DNA of 5,477 nucleotides. Origin: Cytophagales bacterium. GTDB taxonomy: Bacteria > Bacteroidota > Bacteroidia > Cytophagales > Cytophagaceae. The stretch is taken from the NCBI GenBank assembly GCA_025360235.1, contig JANYCO010000225.1:1-5477 (forward strand), written 5' to 3'. Positions 1-5,477 of this stretch are shown here, one piece after another. The notes beneath the pieces are model-generated. The model was not told the origin of the DNA. It saw nothing but the letters and a program-made list of their open reading frames with translations, and made no database searches. Every line of letters begins with the position of its first letter. Position 1 is the first letter of the stretch. A program made the position numbers and the translations under genes.

Positions 1-34
1 AATTAAATTAGAATAAGGCAGGATTCACTATTGG

Positions 35-934
35 TTATGACCTTGGGTGAAACGTTCTGATAACCTCCTTCAAATAATCACGATCCAAATGGGTGTAAAT
101 TTCAGTTGTTGTGATGGAGGCATGTCCCAACATTTCCTGAACTGCTCTTAGATCCGCACCACCCTCTATAAGGTGCGTAGCAAAAGAGTGACGGAAGGTG
201 TGAGGGCTTATTGTTTTCTTTAGCCCTATTTCTTTAGCCAGATTTTTAATGATAGTAAAAATCATTACCCTTGTAAGCTTTTTACCTCTGCGATTTAGGT
301 ATACAAAATTTTCAAAGCCTTTTTGAATGGACAATTGATTTCGGATTTCATGCATGTAGATTTTCATATACTTCATGGCGTCTCCGCCAATAGGAACGAA
401 ACGTTCCTTATTTCCCTTGCCCAATATTTTCAAAAAACCATCGTCAAAAAAAACATTGCTGATTCTCAATTCAACAAGCTCTGTTACCCGAAGTCCGCTA
501 CTATAAAGAGTTTCCAGCATAGATCGGTTTCTGGCACCCTCTGGAGTGGAGAGGTCTATAGCATTTAATAATTGTTCTATCTCCTGGAAATTTAAAGTAT
601 CGGGAAGCTTTCTTCCAAGCTTTGGCCCTTCAATAAGAGCAGATGGATCGTCTACTATCTCTTCTTCAATCATCAGAAATTTGTAAAAGGCTTTGATTCC
701 AGAGATGATACGGGCTTGAGAGTGTGGTGCCAGGCCAAGTTCGTTGATAAATTCTATAAAGTCCTGAAGATGTTTCTGACTTACTTTCTGTGGAGAAAGA
801 TCGGCATTGGATATTTGTAAAAACTGTCTTAGCTTTACAATGTCGTGCACATAAGCTTCCACGGAGTTGCCTGATAATGAGCGCTCCAATTGAAGGTAGT
901 TTTTGAATTGTTTGATAAAGATATCCCAGTTCAT
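35..934 (-). CDS. xerD: Site-specific tyrosine recombinase XerD/XerC type
   Basis: Cytoplasmic tyrosine recombinase that, by family, cuts and rejoins chromosome dimers at dif during division with a partner Xer protein and FtsK. The 299-residue product matches the roughly 298 residues of E. coli XerD. An N-terminal SAM-like core-binding domain (about 1-95) precedes the catalytic domain (about 110-295). All six expected active-site residues are visible: R149 in SGLRVTE, K173 in GKGNKER, H245 and R248 in SPHTFRHSFATHL, H271 in LGHASITTTEIYTH, and the nucleophile Y280. Each sits one position after its E. coli XerD counterpart. The ATG at 934 was chosen over an in-frame TTG at 952, which would add six residues and give a length less typical of the family. 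It is divergent from aroQ. Nothing suggests an integrase: there is no att repeat, tRNA or phage gene. XerD versus XerC cannot be fully settled by eye; many Bacteroidota genomes carry several Xer paralogues. Confidence 0.93.
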   Translation of the reverse strand: MNWDIFIKQFKNYLQLERSLSGNSVEAYVHDIVKLRQFLQISNADLSPQKVSQKHLQDFIEFINELGLAPHSQARIISGIKAFYKFLMIEEEIVDDPSALIEGPKLGRKLPDTLNFQEIEQLLNAIDLSTPEGARNRSMLETLYSSGLRVTELVELRISNVFFDDGFLKILGKGNKERFVPIGGDAMKYMKIYMHEIRNQLSIQKGFENFVYLNRRGKKLTRVMIFTIIKNLAKEIGLKKTISPHTFRHSFATHLIEGGADLRAVQEMLGHASITTTEIYTHLDRDYLKEVIRTFHPRS

Positions 935-956
935 CCAAGGTAAAACTAACAAAAAA

Positions 957-994
957 GGATTAGGATTAAAGGATTAATTAGATTGATAGGATTA
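957..994. repeat. GGATTA direct repeats in the xerD-aroQ divergent spacer
   Basis: Four exact GGATTA copies lie at 957-962, 963-968 (tandem with the first), 971-976 and 989-994. A degenerate AGATTG sits between the last two at 980-985. They occupy about half of the 78-bp spacer between the divergent starts of xerD (934) and aroQ (1013), so any promoter for either gene should overlap them unless it lies inside a coding region. No convincing TTG/TAnnTTTG promoter could be assigned to either direction in this spacer. The repeats could be a regulator's binding array, replication slippage in AT-rich DNA, or chance. Existence of the repeats is directly seen; function is unknown. Confidence 0.55.
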
Positions 995-1012
995 AAAAAT
1001 AAAACATAAATA

Positions 1013-1441
1013 ATGAAAATACTGATTATAAACGGTCCTAACTTGAATCTACTGGGAGTAAGGGAGCCAAGTGTATACGGCAATCAGACCTTTGAAGAAT
1101 ATTTCAAAACCCTTCAGGCTAAATACCCAAACGCAGGACTGGAATATTATCAGTCCAATGTAGAAGGGGAGTTGATCAATAAATTGCATGAGGTGGGCTT
1201 CTCTTATGATGGGGTTCTTATAAATGCAGGAGCTTATACGCATACCTCTGTTGCCATTGCGGATGCTATTTCAGCAATAAAATCACCGGTTATTGAAGTT
1301 CATATTTCCAACGTGCACGCACGAGAAGAATTCAGACATAAAAGTTATATCAGTAGTGTTTGTAAAGGTGTGGTCTTAGGATTCGGAATGATGAGTTATG
1401 AAATGGCTTTGTTTTATTTGCTTAATTCTTCTTCGAAATGA
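1013..1441 (+). CDS. aroQ: Type II 3-dehydroquinate dehydratase
   Basis: Catalyses dehydration of 3-dehydroquinate to 3-dehydroshikimate, the third step of the shikimate pathway to aromatic amino acids and folate; family members are cytoplasmic and usually dodecameric. At 142 residues it has the usual family length. Visible signatures are the N-terminal NGPNLNLLG (7-15), R17 and the catalytic Y22 in the flexible lid (REPSVYG), N71 and H77 in INAGAYTHTS, and E95-H101-R108 in EVHISNVHAREEFR, including the catalytic H101. A terminal GFG (123-125) precedes the last helix. The start is secure: an in-frame TAA lies at 1007-1009, only one codon before the ATG. The stop overlaps the next start as ATGA, so translation of the aminotransferase is probably coupled to it. 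No residue expected for catalysis is missing. Confidence 0.96.
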   Translation: MKILIINGPNLNLLGVREPSVYGNQTFEEYFKTLQAKYPNAGLEYYQSNVEGELINKLHEVGFSYDGVLINAGAYTHTSVAIADAISAIKSPVIEVHISNVHAREEFRHKSYISSVCKGVVLGFGMMSYEMALFYLLNSSSK

Positions 1442-2505
1442 TTTCTTTTTACCCGGGACCGTCGAGACTTTACTCTAAAATTCCGGAGTTTATGCAGGAG
1501 GCCTTTGAAAAGGGGGCGCTTAGCATCAATCATCGTAGTCCTGAGTTTATAGAAATATCAAAAAAAACAATTACTCTTTTTAAAGAAAAACTTCTTGTTC
1601 CGGAAAAGTATACAATCTTCTTTGTTTCTTCTGCCACGGAGTGTTGGGAAATCATTGCTCAGTCTGTCATTAAAGAAAGAAGTTACCATTTTTATAATGG
1701 AGCCTTTGGGGAGAAGTGGTTGGAGAATACAAAAAAACTTAAACCAAATTGTCACGGTCTACAGTTTCAGATTGAAGAAGAGCTAAGTGCTGCAAAATTT
1801 TCAGTTCCGGAGGAAGCTGAACTAATAGCGATTACCCATAATGAAACATCCAATGGTACCGAAGTTTCTAATCTTTCCATAAAGTCTTTTCGAACCAAGT
1901 ACCCCAATAAATTGATAGCGGTGGACGCTACCTCATCAATGGCCGGTACATTTCTCGATTTTTCAAATGCTGATATCTGGTATGCTTCCGTTCAGAAATG
2001 TTTTGGGTTGCCGGCTGGAATGGCTGTTATGATCTGTTCACCAGCAGTTATCCACAGGGCTAAAGAAATAGGTGAAAACAGGCATTATAATAGCTTGATT
2101 TCTATGATAGAAAGGATGAAAGAGTATCAAACTACCTATACACCGAACGTTTTGGATATCTATTTGTTGATGAAAGTAGTAGAGATGATTCCTTCAATAA
2201 AAGAAACAGATCTGAAAATACGGATAATAGCAGAGAATTGGTATGATTTTTTTGGAGAAATGAAGCAGGTTGAACTTCTGGTTAAAAGTGAAAAACTCAG
2301 GTCGGGAACCGTAATTGCATTAACAGGGAAAGAAGAAACTATCAAAAGAATAAAAAAGGAAGCCAAGGAAAAAGGATTATTGCTAGGGAATGGTTATGGA
2401 AACTGGAAGACCAATACCTTTAGAATTGCAAATTTTCCTGCTATAGAGGCTGAAGAAATTAATAAACTGAAAGATTTCTTTACAACATTCGGGTTAAAAT
2501 TTTAA
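1438..2505 (+). CDS. Class-V PLP-dependent aminotransferase, SerC/AGAT-like
   Basis: A 355-residue fold-type I aminotransferase of class V, presumably cytoplasmic. The N-terminus FYPGPSRLY (4-12) and NHRSPEF (31-37) are typical of the phosphoserine (SerC) and alanine/serine-glyoxylate aminotransferase group. SSATE (64-68) is the likely PLP-phosphate loop, HNETSNGT (134-141) resembles the SerC NETxxG motif, and D163 in AVDATSSMAG should pair with the pyridine nitrogen. K187 in WYASVQKCFGLPAG is the predicted Schiff-base lysine, and R329 in FRIANFP is a likely substrate-carboxylate arginine. The segment NGAFGEKW (87-94) looks more like the GxFGxRW of glyoxylate aminotransferases than canonical SerC. 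The family and catalytic competence are therefore well supported but the substrate is not; phosphoserine synthesis is plausible. Its ATG overlaps the aroQ stop by 4 bp, which fixes the start and suggests coupled expression. Confidence 0.85.
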   Translation: MISFYPGPSRLYSKIPEFMQEAFEKGALSINHRSPEFIEISKKTITLFKEKLLVPEKYTIFFVSSATECWEIIAQSVIKERSYHFYNGAFGEKWLENTKKLKPNCHGLQFQIEEELSAAKFSVPEEAELIAITHNETSNGTEVSNLSIKSFRTKYPNKLIAVDATSSMAGTFLDFSNADIWYASVQKCFGLPAGMAVMICSPAVIHRAKEIGENRHYNSLISMIERMKEYQTTYTPNVLDIYLLMKVVEMIPSIKETDLKIRIIAENWYDFFGEMKQVELLVKSEKLRSGTVIALTGKEETIKRIKKEAKEKGLLLGNGYGNWKTNTFRIANFPAIEAEEINKLKDFFTTFGLKF

Positions 2506-2510
2506 ATTTG
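2503..2510 (+). promoter_or_regulatory. Candidate Bacteroidota -7 promoter element
   Basis: TAAATTTG is an exact match to TAnnTTTG, the -7 element described for Bacteroides and Flavobacterium promoters. It overlaps the TAA stop of the aminotransferase gene and lies 15 bp before the preferred ATG of the DUF3108 gene at 2526, which would give a very short leader. No good TTG -33 element is seen at the expected distance; the nearest candidate is TTTACA at 2479-2484, a weak match. It may be an internal promoter separating the metabolic pair from the envelope and signalling genes, or a chance match in AT-rich DNA. Confidence 0.3.
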
Positions 2511-2525
2511 AATATATTACCTAAT

Positions 2526-3329
2526 ATGAAGAAAATTTTTGGAATAGTATTTATTGTAATTTTCTCTTTTTTCTCCTTTACGAATAGGGAAAATATAGAA
2601 TTGGTGCCAATTAACTACGGACCTAAGGAGGCATTTGAGTTCAGACTGCATTATGGTTTTATTACAGCGGGTGAGGCAAAGTTGGAAGTGAGTGATCAGT
2701 TGTATTATGTAAATAAAAAGATTTGTTATAAAGTGACCTGTGCAGGAAAATCTTCAGGAAGTTTTGACTTGATTACCCGCATCAGAGATACATGGACAAC
2801 CTATATTGATACATCCAGTAAGATTTCACAAAAAAGCAGTCGTGACATTGAGGAAGGTAAATACCGACTAAAGGAAGTGGTTCAGTTTAATTATACTGCT
2901 AAAAAAGCAATCGTAGATTCTGAGAATAAAAGTAAGAATAAAAATCATAAAGAGTTTCCTATCATCACTGGGATGCAGGATATCGTAAGTGGAGCTTATT
3001 ATCTAAGAGTGATTGATTTTGACAAAATGAAGGTTGGCGATATGTTTGAAGTTAATGCCTTTTTTGAGGATAAAATATTTATTATGAAAATTCGGTATAA
3101 AGGTAAAGAACAAATAAAAACGGACTTTGGAAAAATTAATGCTATTCGTCTTGCACCTATAATGCCTGATAATGGACTGTTTGAAGGAGAAAATTCCATT
3201 AGACTTTGGTTGTCGGACGACAAAAATAAACTTCCCTTAAAAATTCAGGCCGATATGTTTGTCGGTGCTGTTGAAGTGGATCTGAAGGCGCATAGAAATC
3301 TGAAATATCCAATAACGTTTACAAAATAA
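2526..3329 (+). CDS. Exported DUF3108 domain protein
   Basis: A 267-residue protein with a signal peptide: Lys-rich start, then a hydrophobic stretch at about 4-18 (IFGIVFIVIFSFFSF). There is no lipobox cysteine, so the mature form is probably periplasmic or loosely envelope-associated. Recognised by the LHYGFITAGEAKLEV segment (41-55), characteristic of DUF3108, followed by alternating beta-rich sequence, a GSFDLITRIRDTW block (78-90) and the FGKINAIRLAPIM block (201-213). The family is widespread in Gram-negative bacteria and I know of no established biochemical role, so none is assigned. The mature part has only two cysteines, C67 and C72. The start at ATG 2526 (MKKIF) gives a clean signal peptide; an in-frame TTG at 2508 would prepend six residues and is less likely. 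It lies 20 bp after the aminotransferase and 8 bp before the TlpA-like gene, consistent with co-transcription. Confidence 0.85.
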   Translation: MKKIFGIVFIVIFSFFSFTNRENIELVPINYGPKEAFEFRLHYGFITAGEAKLEVSDQLYYVNKKICYKVTCAGKSSGSFDLITRIRDTWTTYIDTSSKISQKSSRDIEEGKYRLKEVVQFNYTAKKAIVDSENKSKNKNHKEFPIITGMQDIVSGAYYLRVIDFDKMKVGDMFEVNAFFEDKIFIMKIRYKGKEQIKTDFGKINAIRLAPIMPDNGLFEGENSIRLWLSDDKNKLPLKIQADMFVGAVEVDLKAHRNLKYPITFTK

Positions 3330-3337
3330 AATACAAA

Positions 3338-4678
3338 ATGAAATTCAATAAAATTAAAATTATACTTGCTGCATTGCTTTTGGTGAGTTTAGTCAATCCA
3401 TTATTTTCCAAATCGGTTGTTATAAAGGGGACTGTAAAGAATGCTCAGGTTTATCCAAGTATTTATTTGTTTAAATGTTTTGGAGCAGAAATAGAAAAGA
3501 TAGATTCTTCCAAACTTGTAAACGGAGCTTTTGAGTTTAAGAGCAAAGAATCAATGTTGAGAGGTTTTTATAAAATTGGCTTAGACGACAAAAAGAATTT
3601 CACTTTCGTTTTTGATCATACACCTCTAAAGATGGAAGCCGATATGACGACTGGTGAATTGAAAGTTTTTGAATCAAAAGAAAATGAGATATATGGTAAA
3701 TACTCTGCTATTAATTCATGGCACAGTGCTGAGTTTAAGAAATTGGATGACAAAGCCCAGTCCTACATGCCTTTGAGGGATACAGATCCTGCTGCTTTTC
3801 AAATAGAAATAGGTAAATTGCTTCAAAAGTTAGATACCGTAAACAGAGAACTTCGTTCTAAGCTTTCAGTTCTTGTGCAAAATAATAAAACAACCTTTGT
3901 GGCAAAAGTAGCGGAAATGTTTATCAGCTATGATACTACGACTCAGGACAACTATTTTAAAAAGGTTGAATTCTTAGACGAAGAGTATGCTAGAGGAGAT
4001 ATGTTGTCAAACAAAATTTTCGTTTTTTTGCAAAAATATTATCAGCAGGGAGATATGAAAGTGGCTTCATTTCAGGTACTTTCGAAATGTCAAAAATTAA
4101 ATGCTAATAAAGAAATTGCCTACGCTTCATTAATCAGAGGGATCATTCAGCAAGATCAGGAATATGCCAGAACTCTTTCAGAACAGTACGGCAGAGACTT
4201 TCCAAATTCCAAATATTCAAAATTCTTTTTAGATAATATTCCAAAAGGAATGCCTAAAGTAGGAGATATTCCTCCTGATATTAAAATGAAGGATACAACA
4301 GGGAAATCGATATCATTACATTCTCTAAAAGGAAAAGTTGTTTTGTTGGACTTCTGGGCTTCTTGGTGTGGCCCATGCAGAATGGAAAATCCGAATGTAG
4401 TTTCTGCTTACAAAAAATATAAAGACAAAGGTTTTACGGTATTCAGTGTTTCACTTGATGATAACAAAAATAAATGGATAGCTGCTATTAAAAAAGATGG
4501 TTTAATATGGGAAAACCATGTGTCAGATTTGAGAGGATGGAGTAACGAAGCGGCTAAACTGTACGGAATACGAGGAATTCCAGCTGCCTTTTTACTGGAC
4601 AAGACAGGTAAGATTGTTGCTACAAATCTAAGAGGTGCAGAGTTGGATAAAGCCCTTGAGAAATTATTCAGTGAGTAA
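3338..4678 (+). CDS. Exported DUF4369-TlpA-like thiol-disulfide oxidoreductase
   Basis: A 446-residue envelope protein with three parts. Residues 1 to about 24 form a signal peptide (basic KFNKIK, then the hydrophobic IILAALLLVSLV), without a clear lipobox. Residues about 26-125 form a beta-rich domain opening VVIKGTVKNA and continuing through INGxF-like NGAFEF (62-67), typical of DUF4369. A largely helical, charged linker spans about 126-300. Residues about 305-446 are a TlpA/AhpC-TSA thioredoxin fold, with VGDIPPDIKMKD, the active-site WCGPC (W343, C344, C347) in FWASWCGPCRMENP, and the cis-proline motif GIP (P415). Such proteins reduce or exchange disulfides outside the cytoplasm, often for cytochrome maturation or stress responses; the partner here is unknown. 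This architecture is common in Bacteroidota. Two further cysteines, C47 and C251, lie outside the thioredoxin domain. It starts 8 bp after the DUF3108 gene and ends 29 bp before the response regulator. Confidence 0.9.
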   Translation: MKFNKIKIILAALLLVSLVNPLFSKSVVIKGTVKNAQVYPSIYLFKCFGAEIEKIDSSKLVNGAFEFKSKESMLRGFYKIGLDDKKNFTFVFDHTPLKMEADMTTGELKVFESKENEIYGKYSAINSWHSAEFKKLDDKAQSYMPLRDTDPAAFQIEIGKLLQKLDTVNRELRSKLSVLVQNNKTTFVAKVAEMFISYDTTTQDNYFKKVEFLDEEYARGDMLSNKIFVFLQKYYQQGDMKVASFQVLSKCQKLNANKEIAYASLIRGIIQQDQEYARTLSEQYGRDFPNSKYSKFFLDNIPKGMPKVGDIPPDIKMKDTTGKSISLHSLKGKVVLLDFWASWCGPCRMENPNVVSAYKKYKDKGFTVFSVSLDDNKNKWIAAIKKDGLIWENHVSDLRGWSNEAAKLYGIRGIPAAFLLDKTGKIVATNLRGAELDKALEKLFSE

Positions 4679-4707
4679 AAACTATATCATAGGCAGATAA
4701 AATATCG

Positions 4708-5397
4708 ATGAGCAAAAAGAACAAGGTACTGGTAGTAGATGATGAGAGTGATATTTTAGAAATGTTGGATTATAACCTTAGTAAAGAAGGGTATGAAGTA
4801 ATAACAGCTTCTGACGGGCATGCTGCTATTGAAGCTGCTAAATTACATAATCCTCAATTGATTCTCCTTGATGTAATGATGCCGAAAATGGATGGTATTG
4901 AAACTTGCAGAAGGCTTCGGGAAATTGCAAAACTTAAAGAGACATATATTATTTTCCTTACAGCAAGGTCTGAAGAGTTTACAGAAATAGCAGCTTTTGA
5001 GGCAGGAGCCAACGATTATTTGTCCAAACCAATTAAGCCAAGGGCGCTGTTAAGTCGACTCGCAGCTTATTTCAGGCGTGATCAAAATCCGATAAGCGAA
5101 CCTAACGTTATAGCTTCAGGAAATTTAATAATAGATCGCTCAAGTTATACAGTAACTAAAAACGGTGAAAAAATAATTTTACCAAAAAAAGAATTTGAAC
5201 TATTGTATTTTCTTTCAATGCATCCTGATGTAGTATATGGAAGAGATGATCTTCTTAAATATGTATGGGGTTCCGAAGTATATGTGGTGGCAAGAACCAT
5301 CGATGTGCATGTACGTAAAGTCAGGGAAAAGATCGGAGAAGGATATATTACTACCATTAAAGGAATCGGATATAAATTCTCTAATGAAAATCTATAA
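4708..5397 (+). CDS. OmpR/PhoB-family response regulator
   Basis: A 229-residue cytoplasmic two-component response regulator. The receiver domain (about 5-122) shows the acidic pair D11/D12 in VLVVDDE, the phospho-acceptor D55 in LILLDVMMPKMDG, T85 in FLTAR and K107 in YLSKPIKP, so the phosphorylation site is intact. The C-terminal winged helix (about 132-226) has LPKKEFELLYFL leading into the first helices, the recognition helix RTIDVHVRKVREKIG, and the wing ending TTIKGIGYKF. This is the PhoB/OmpR pattern, so it should bind DNA as a dimer at direct repeats. The start is well defined: an in-frame TAG lies at 4690-4692 and ATG 4708 is the first usual start after it. It is followed after 5 bp by a membrane protein gene, probably its kinase. 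The regulon (phosphate or otherwise) cannot be read from this sequence, so no symbol is given. Confidence 0.95.
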   Translation: MSKKNKVLVVDDESDILEMLDYNLSKEGYEVITASDGHAAIEAAKLHNPQLILLDVMMPKMDGIETCRRLREIAKLKETYIIFLTARSEEFTEIAAFEAGANDYLSKPIKPRALLSRLAAYFRRDQNPISEPNVIASGNLIIDRSSYTVTKNGEKIILPKKEFELLYFLSMHPDVVYGRDDLLKYVWGSEVYVVARTIDVHVRKVREKIGEGYITTIKGIGYKFSNENL

Positions 5398-5402
5398 TTT
5401 TT

Positions 5403-5477
5403 ATGTTATTCAACGCTAAAACAATTTCGCTGTTTCTTAGCTTCTTGCTTACCATTGTTCTGGGAATTATTCTGTAT
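5403..5477 (+). CDS. Probable sensor histidine kinase, 5' end only
   Basis: A reading frame of 25 codons runs from ATG 5403 off the window edge. An in-frame TGA at 5385-5387 means the start must lie after it, and 5403 is the only ATG available. The visible peptide has a short polar head with one lysine (MLFNAKT), then an unbroken hydrophobic stretch (ISLFLSFLLTIVLGIILY) that would form a first transmembrane helix. The gene begins 5 bp after an OmpR/PhoB-type regulator, the usual place for its membrane-bound sensor kinase. The kinase identity is inferred from position and the N-terminal helix alone; no HAMP, HisKA or ATPase sequence is in view. Confidence 0.7.
   Translation, partial: MLFNAKTISLFLSFLLTIVLGIILY

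Noticed and set aside
1..34. Possible transcription terminator after the recombinase gene
   Set aside because: The 34 bases available are AT-rich but show no stem with a following T-run in the minus-strand direction; a terminator could lie outside the window.
323..568. 81-codon plus-strand reading frame opposite the recombinase gene
   Set aside because: It lies wholly antisense to a well-supported recombinase with all catalytic residues, and its translation shows no recognisable domain.
35..934. Recombinase as the integrase of a mobile element or an invertible-DNA switch
   Set aside because: It matches housekeeping Xer in length and motifs; no inverted repeats, att-like direct repeats, tRNA or cargo genes are visible nearby.
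935..952. TTG start extending the recombinase by six residues
   Set aside because: The ATG at 934 gives 299 residues with active-site positions offset by just one from E. coli XerD; nothing supports the TTG.
2508..2525. TTG start extending the DUF3108 protein by six residues
   Set aside because: Starting at ATG 2526 gives a conventional signal peptide beginning MKK; the TTG also forms the end of the candidate TAnnTTTG element.
4679..4707. Terminator or promoter between the TlpA-like gene and the response regulator
   Set aside because: The 29-bp gap has neither a stem-loop nor a TAnnTTTG match, so read-through is the simpler reading.
5237..5419. 60-codon reading frame overlapping the end of the response regulator gene
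   Set aside because: It is a shifted-frame shadow of the winged-helix domain and terminates inside the start of the next gene.

Overview
The window is AT-rich chromosomal DNA that looks like Bacteroidota, most likely of the Cytophagales type. The evidence is the gene content: an exported DUF3108 protein, a DUF4369-TlpA thioredoxin protein, and a PhoB-like regulator followed at once by a kinase. No clear Shine-Dalgarno sequences precede the start codons, and a perfect TAnnTTTG (the Bacteroidota -7 element) lies at one gene junction. The lineage call is inference from these traits; no rRNA or other marker gene is present.

Layout: on the minus strand at the left is an intact XerD/XerC-type tyrosine recombinase (35-934). 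A 78-bp divergent spacer carrying GGATTA repeats separates it from a tightly packed plus-strand run. That run holds aroQ (type II 3-dehydroquinate dehydratase), a class-V PLP aminotransferase overlapping aroQ by 4 bp, a small exported DUF3108 protein, an exported DUF4369/TlpA-like thiol-disulfide protein, an OmpR/PhoB-family response regulator, and the first 25 codons of a membrane protein cut off by the window edge. This last gene is probably the cognate sensor histidine kinase. Gaps between the plus-strand genes run from a 4-bp overlap to 29 bp, so all six could be one transcription unit, possibly with an internal promoter before the DUF3108 gene.

Functionally the run divides into two cytoplasmic metabolic enzymes (shikimate pathway and amino-acid transamination), two envelope proteins (DUF3108 and TlpA-like), and a two-component system. 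Nothing shows that these act in one pathway. The most reasonable link is that the two exported proteins and the two-component system concern the cell envelope. I see no mobile element, CRISPR array, tRNA, rRNA, phage gene or recognisable defence system. The recombinase has the features of the housekeeping Xer enzyme, not of an integrase carried by an element. Coding density is very high and no gene-free stretch exceeds 300 bases. Overall this is an ordinary core-genome region, and the findings below are modest.
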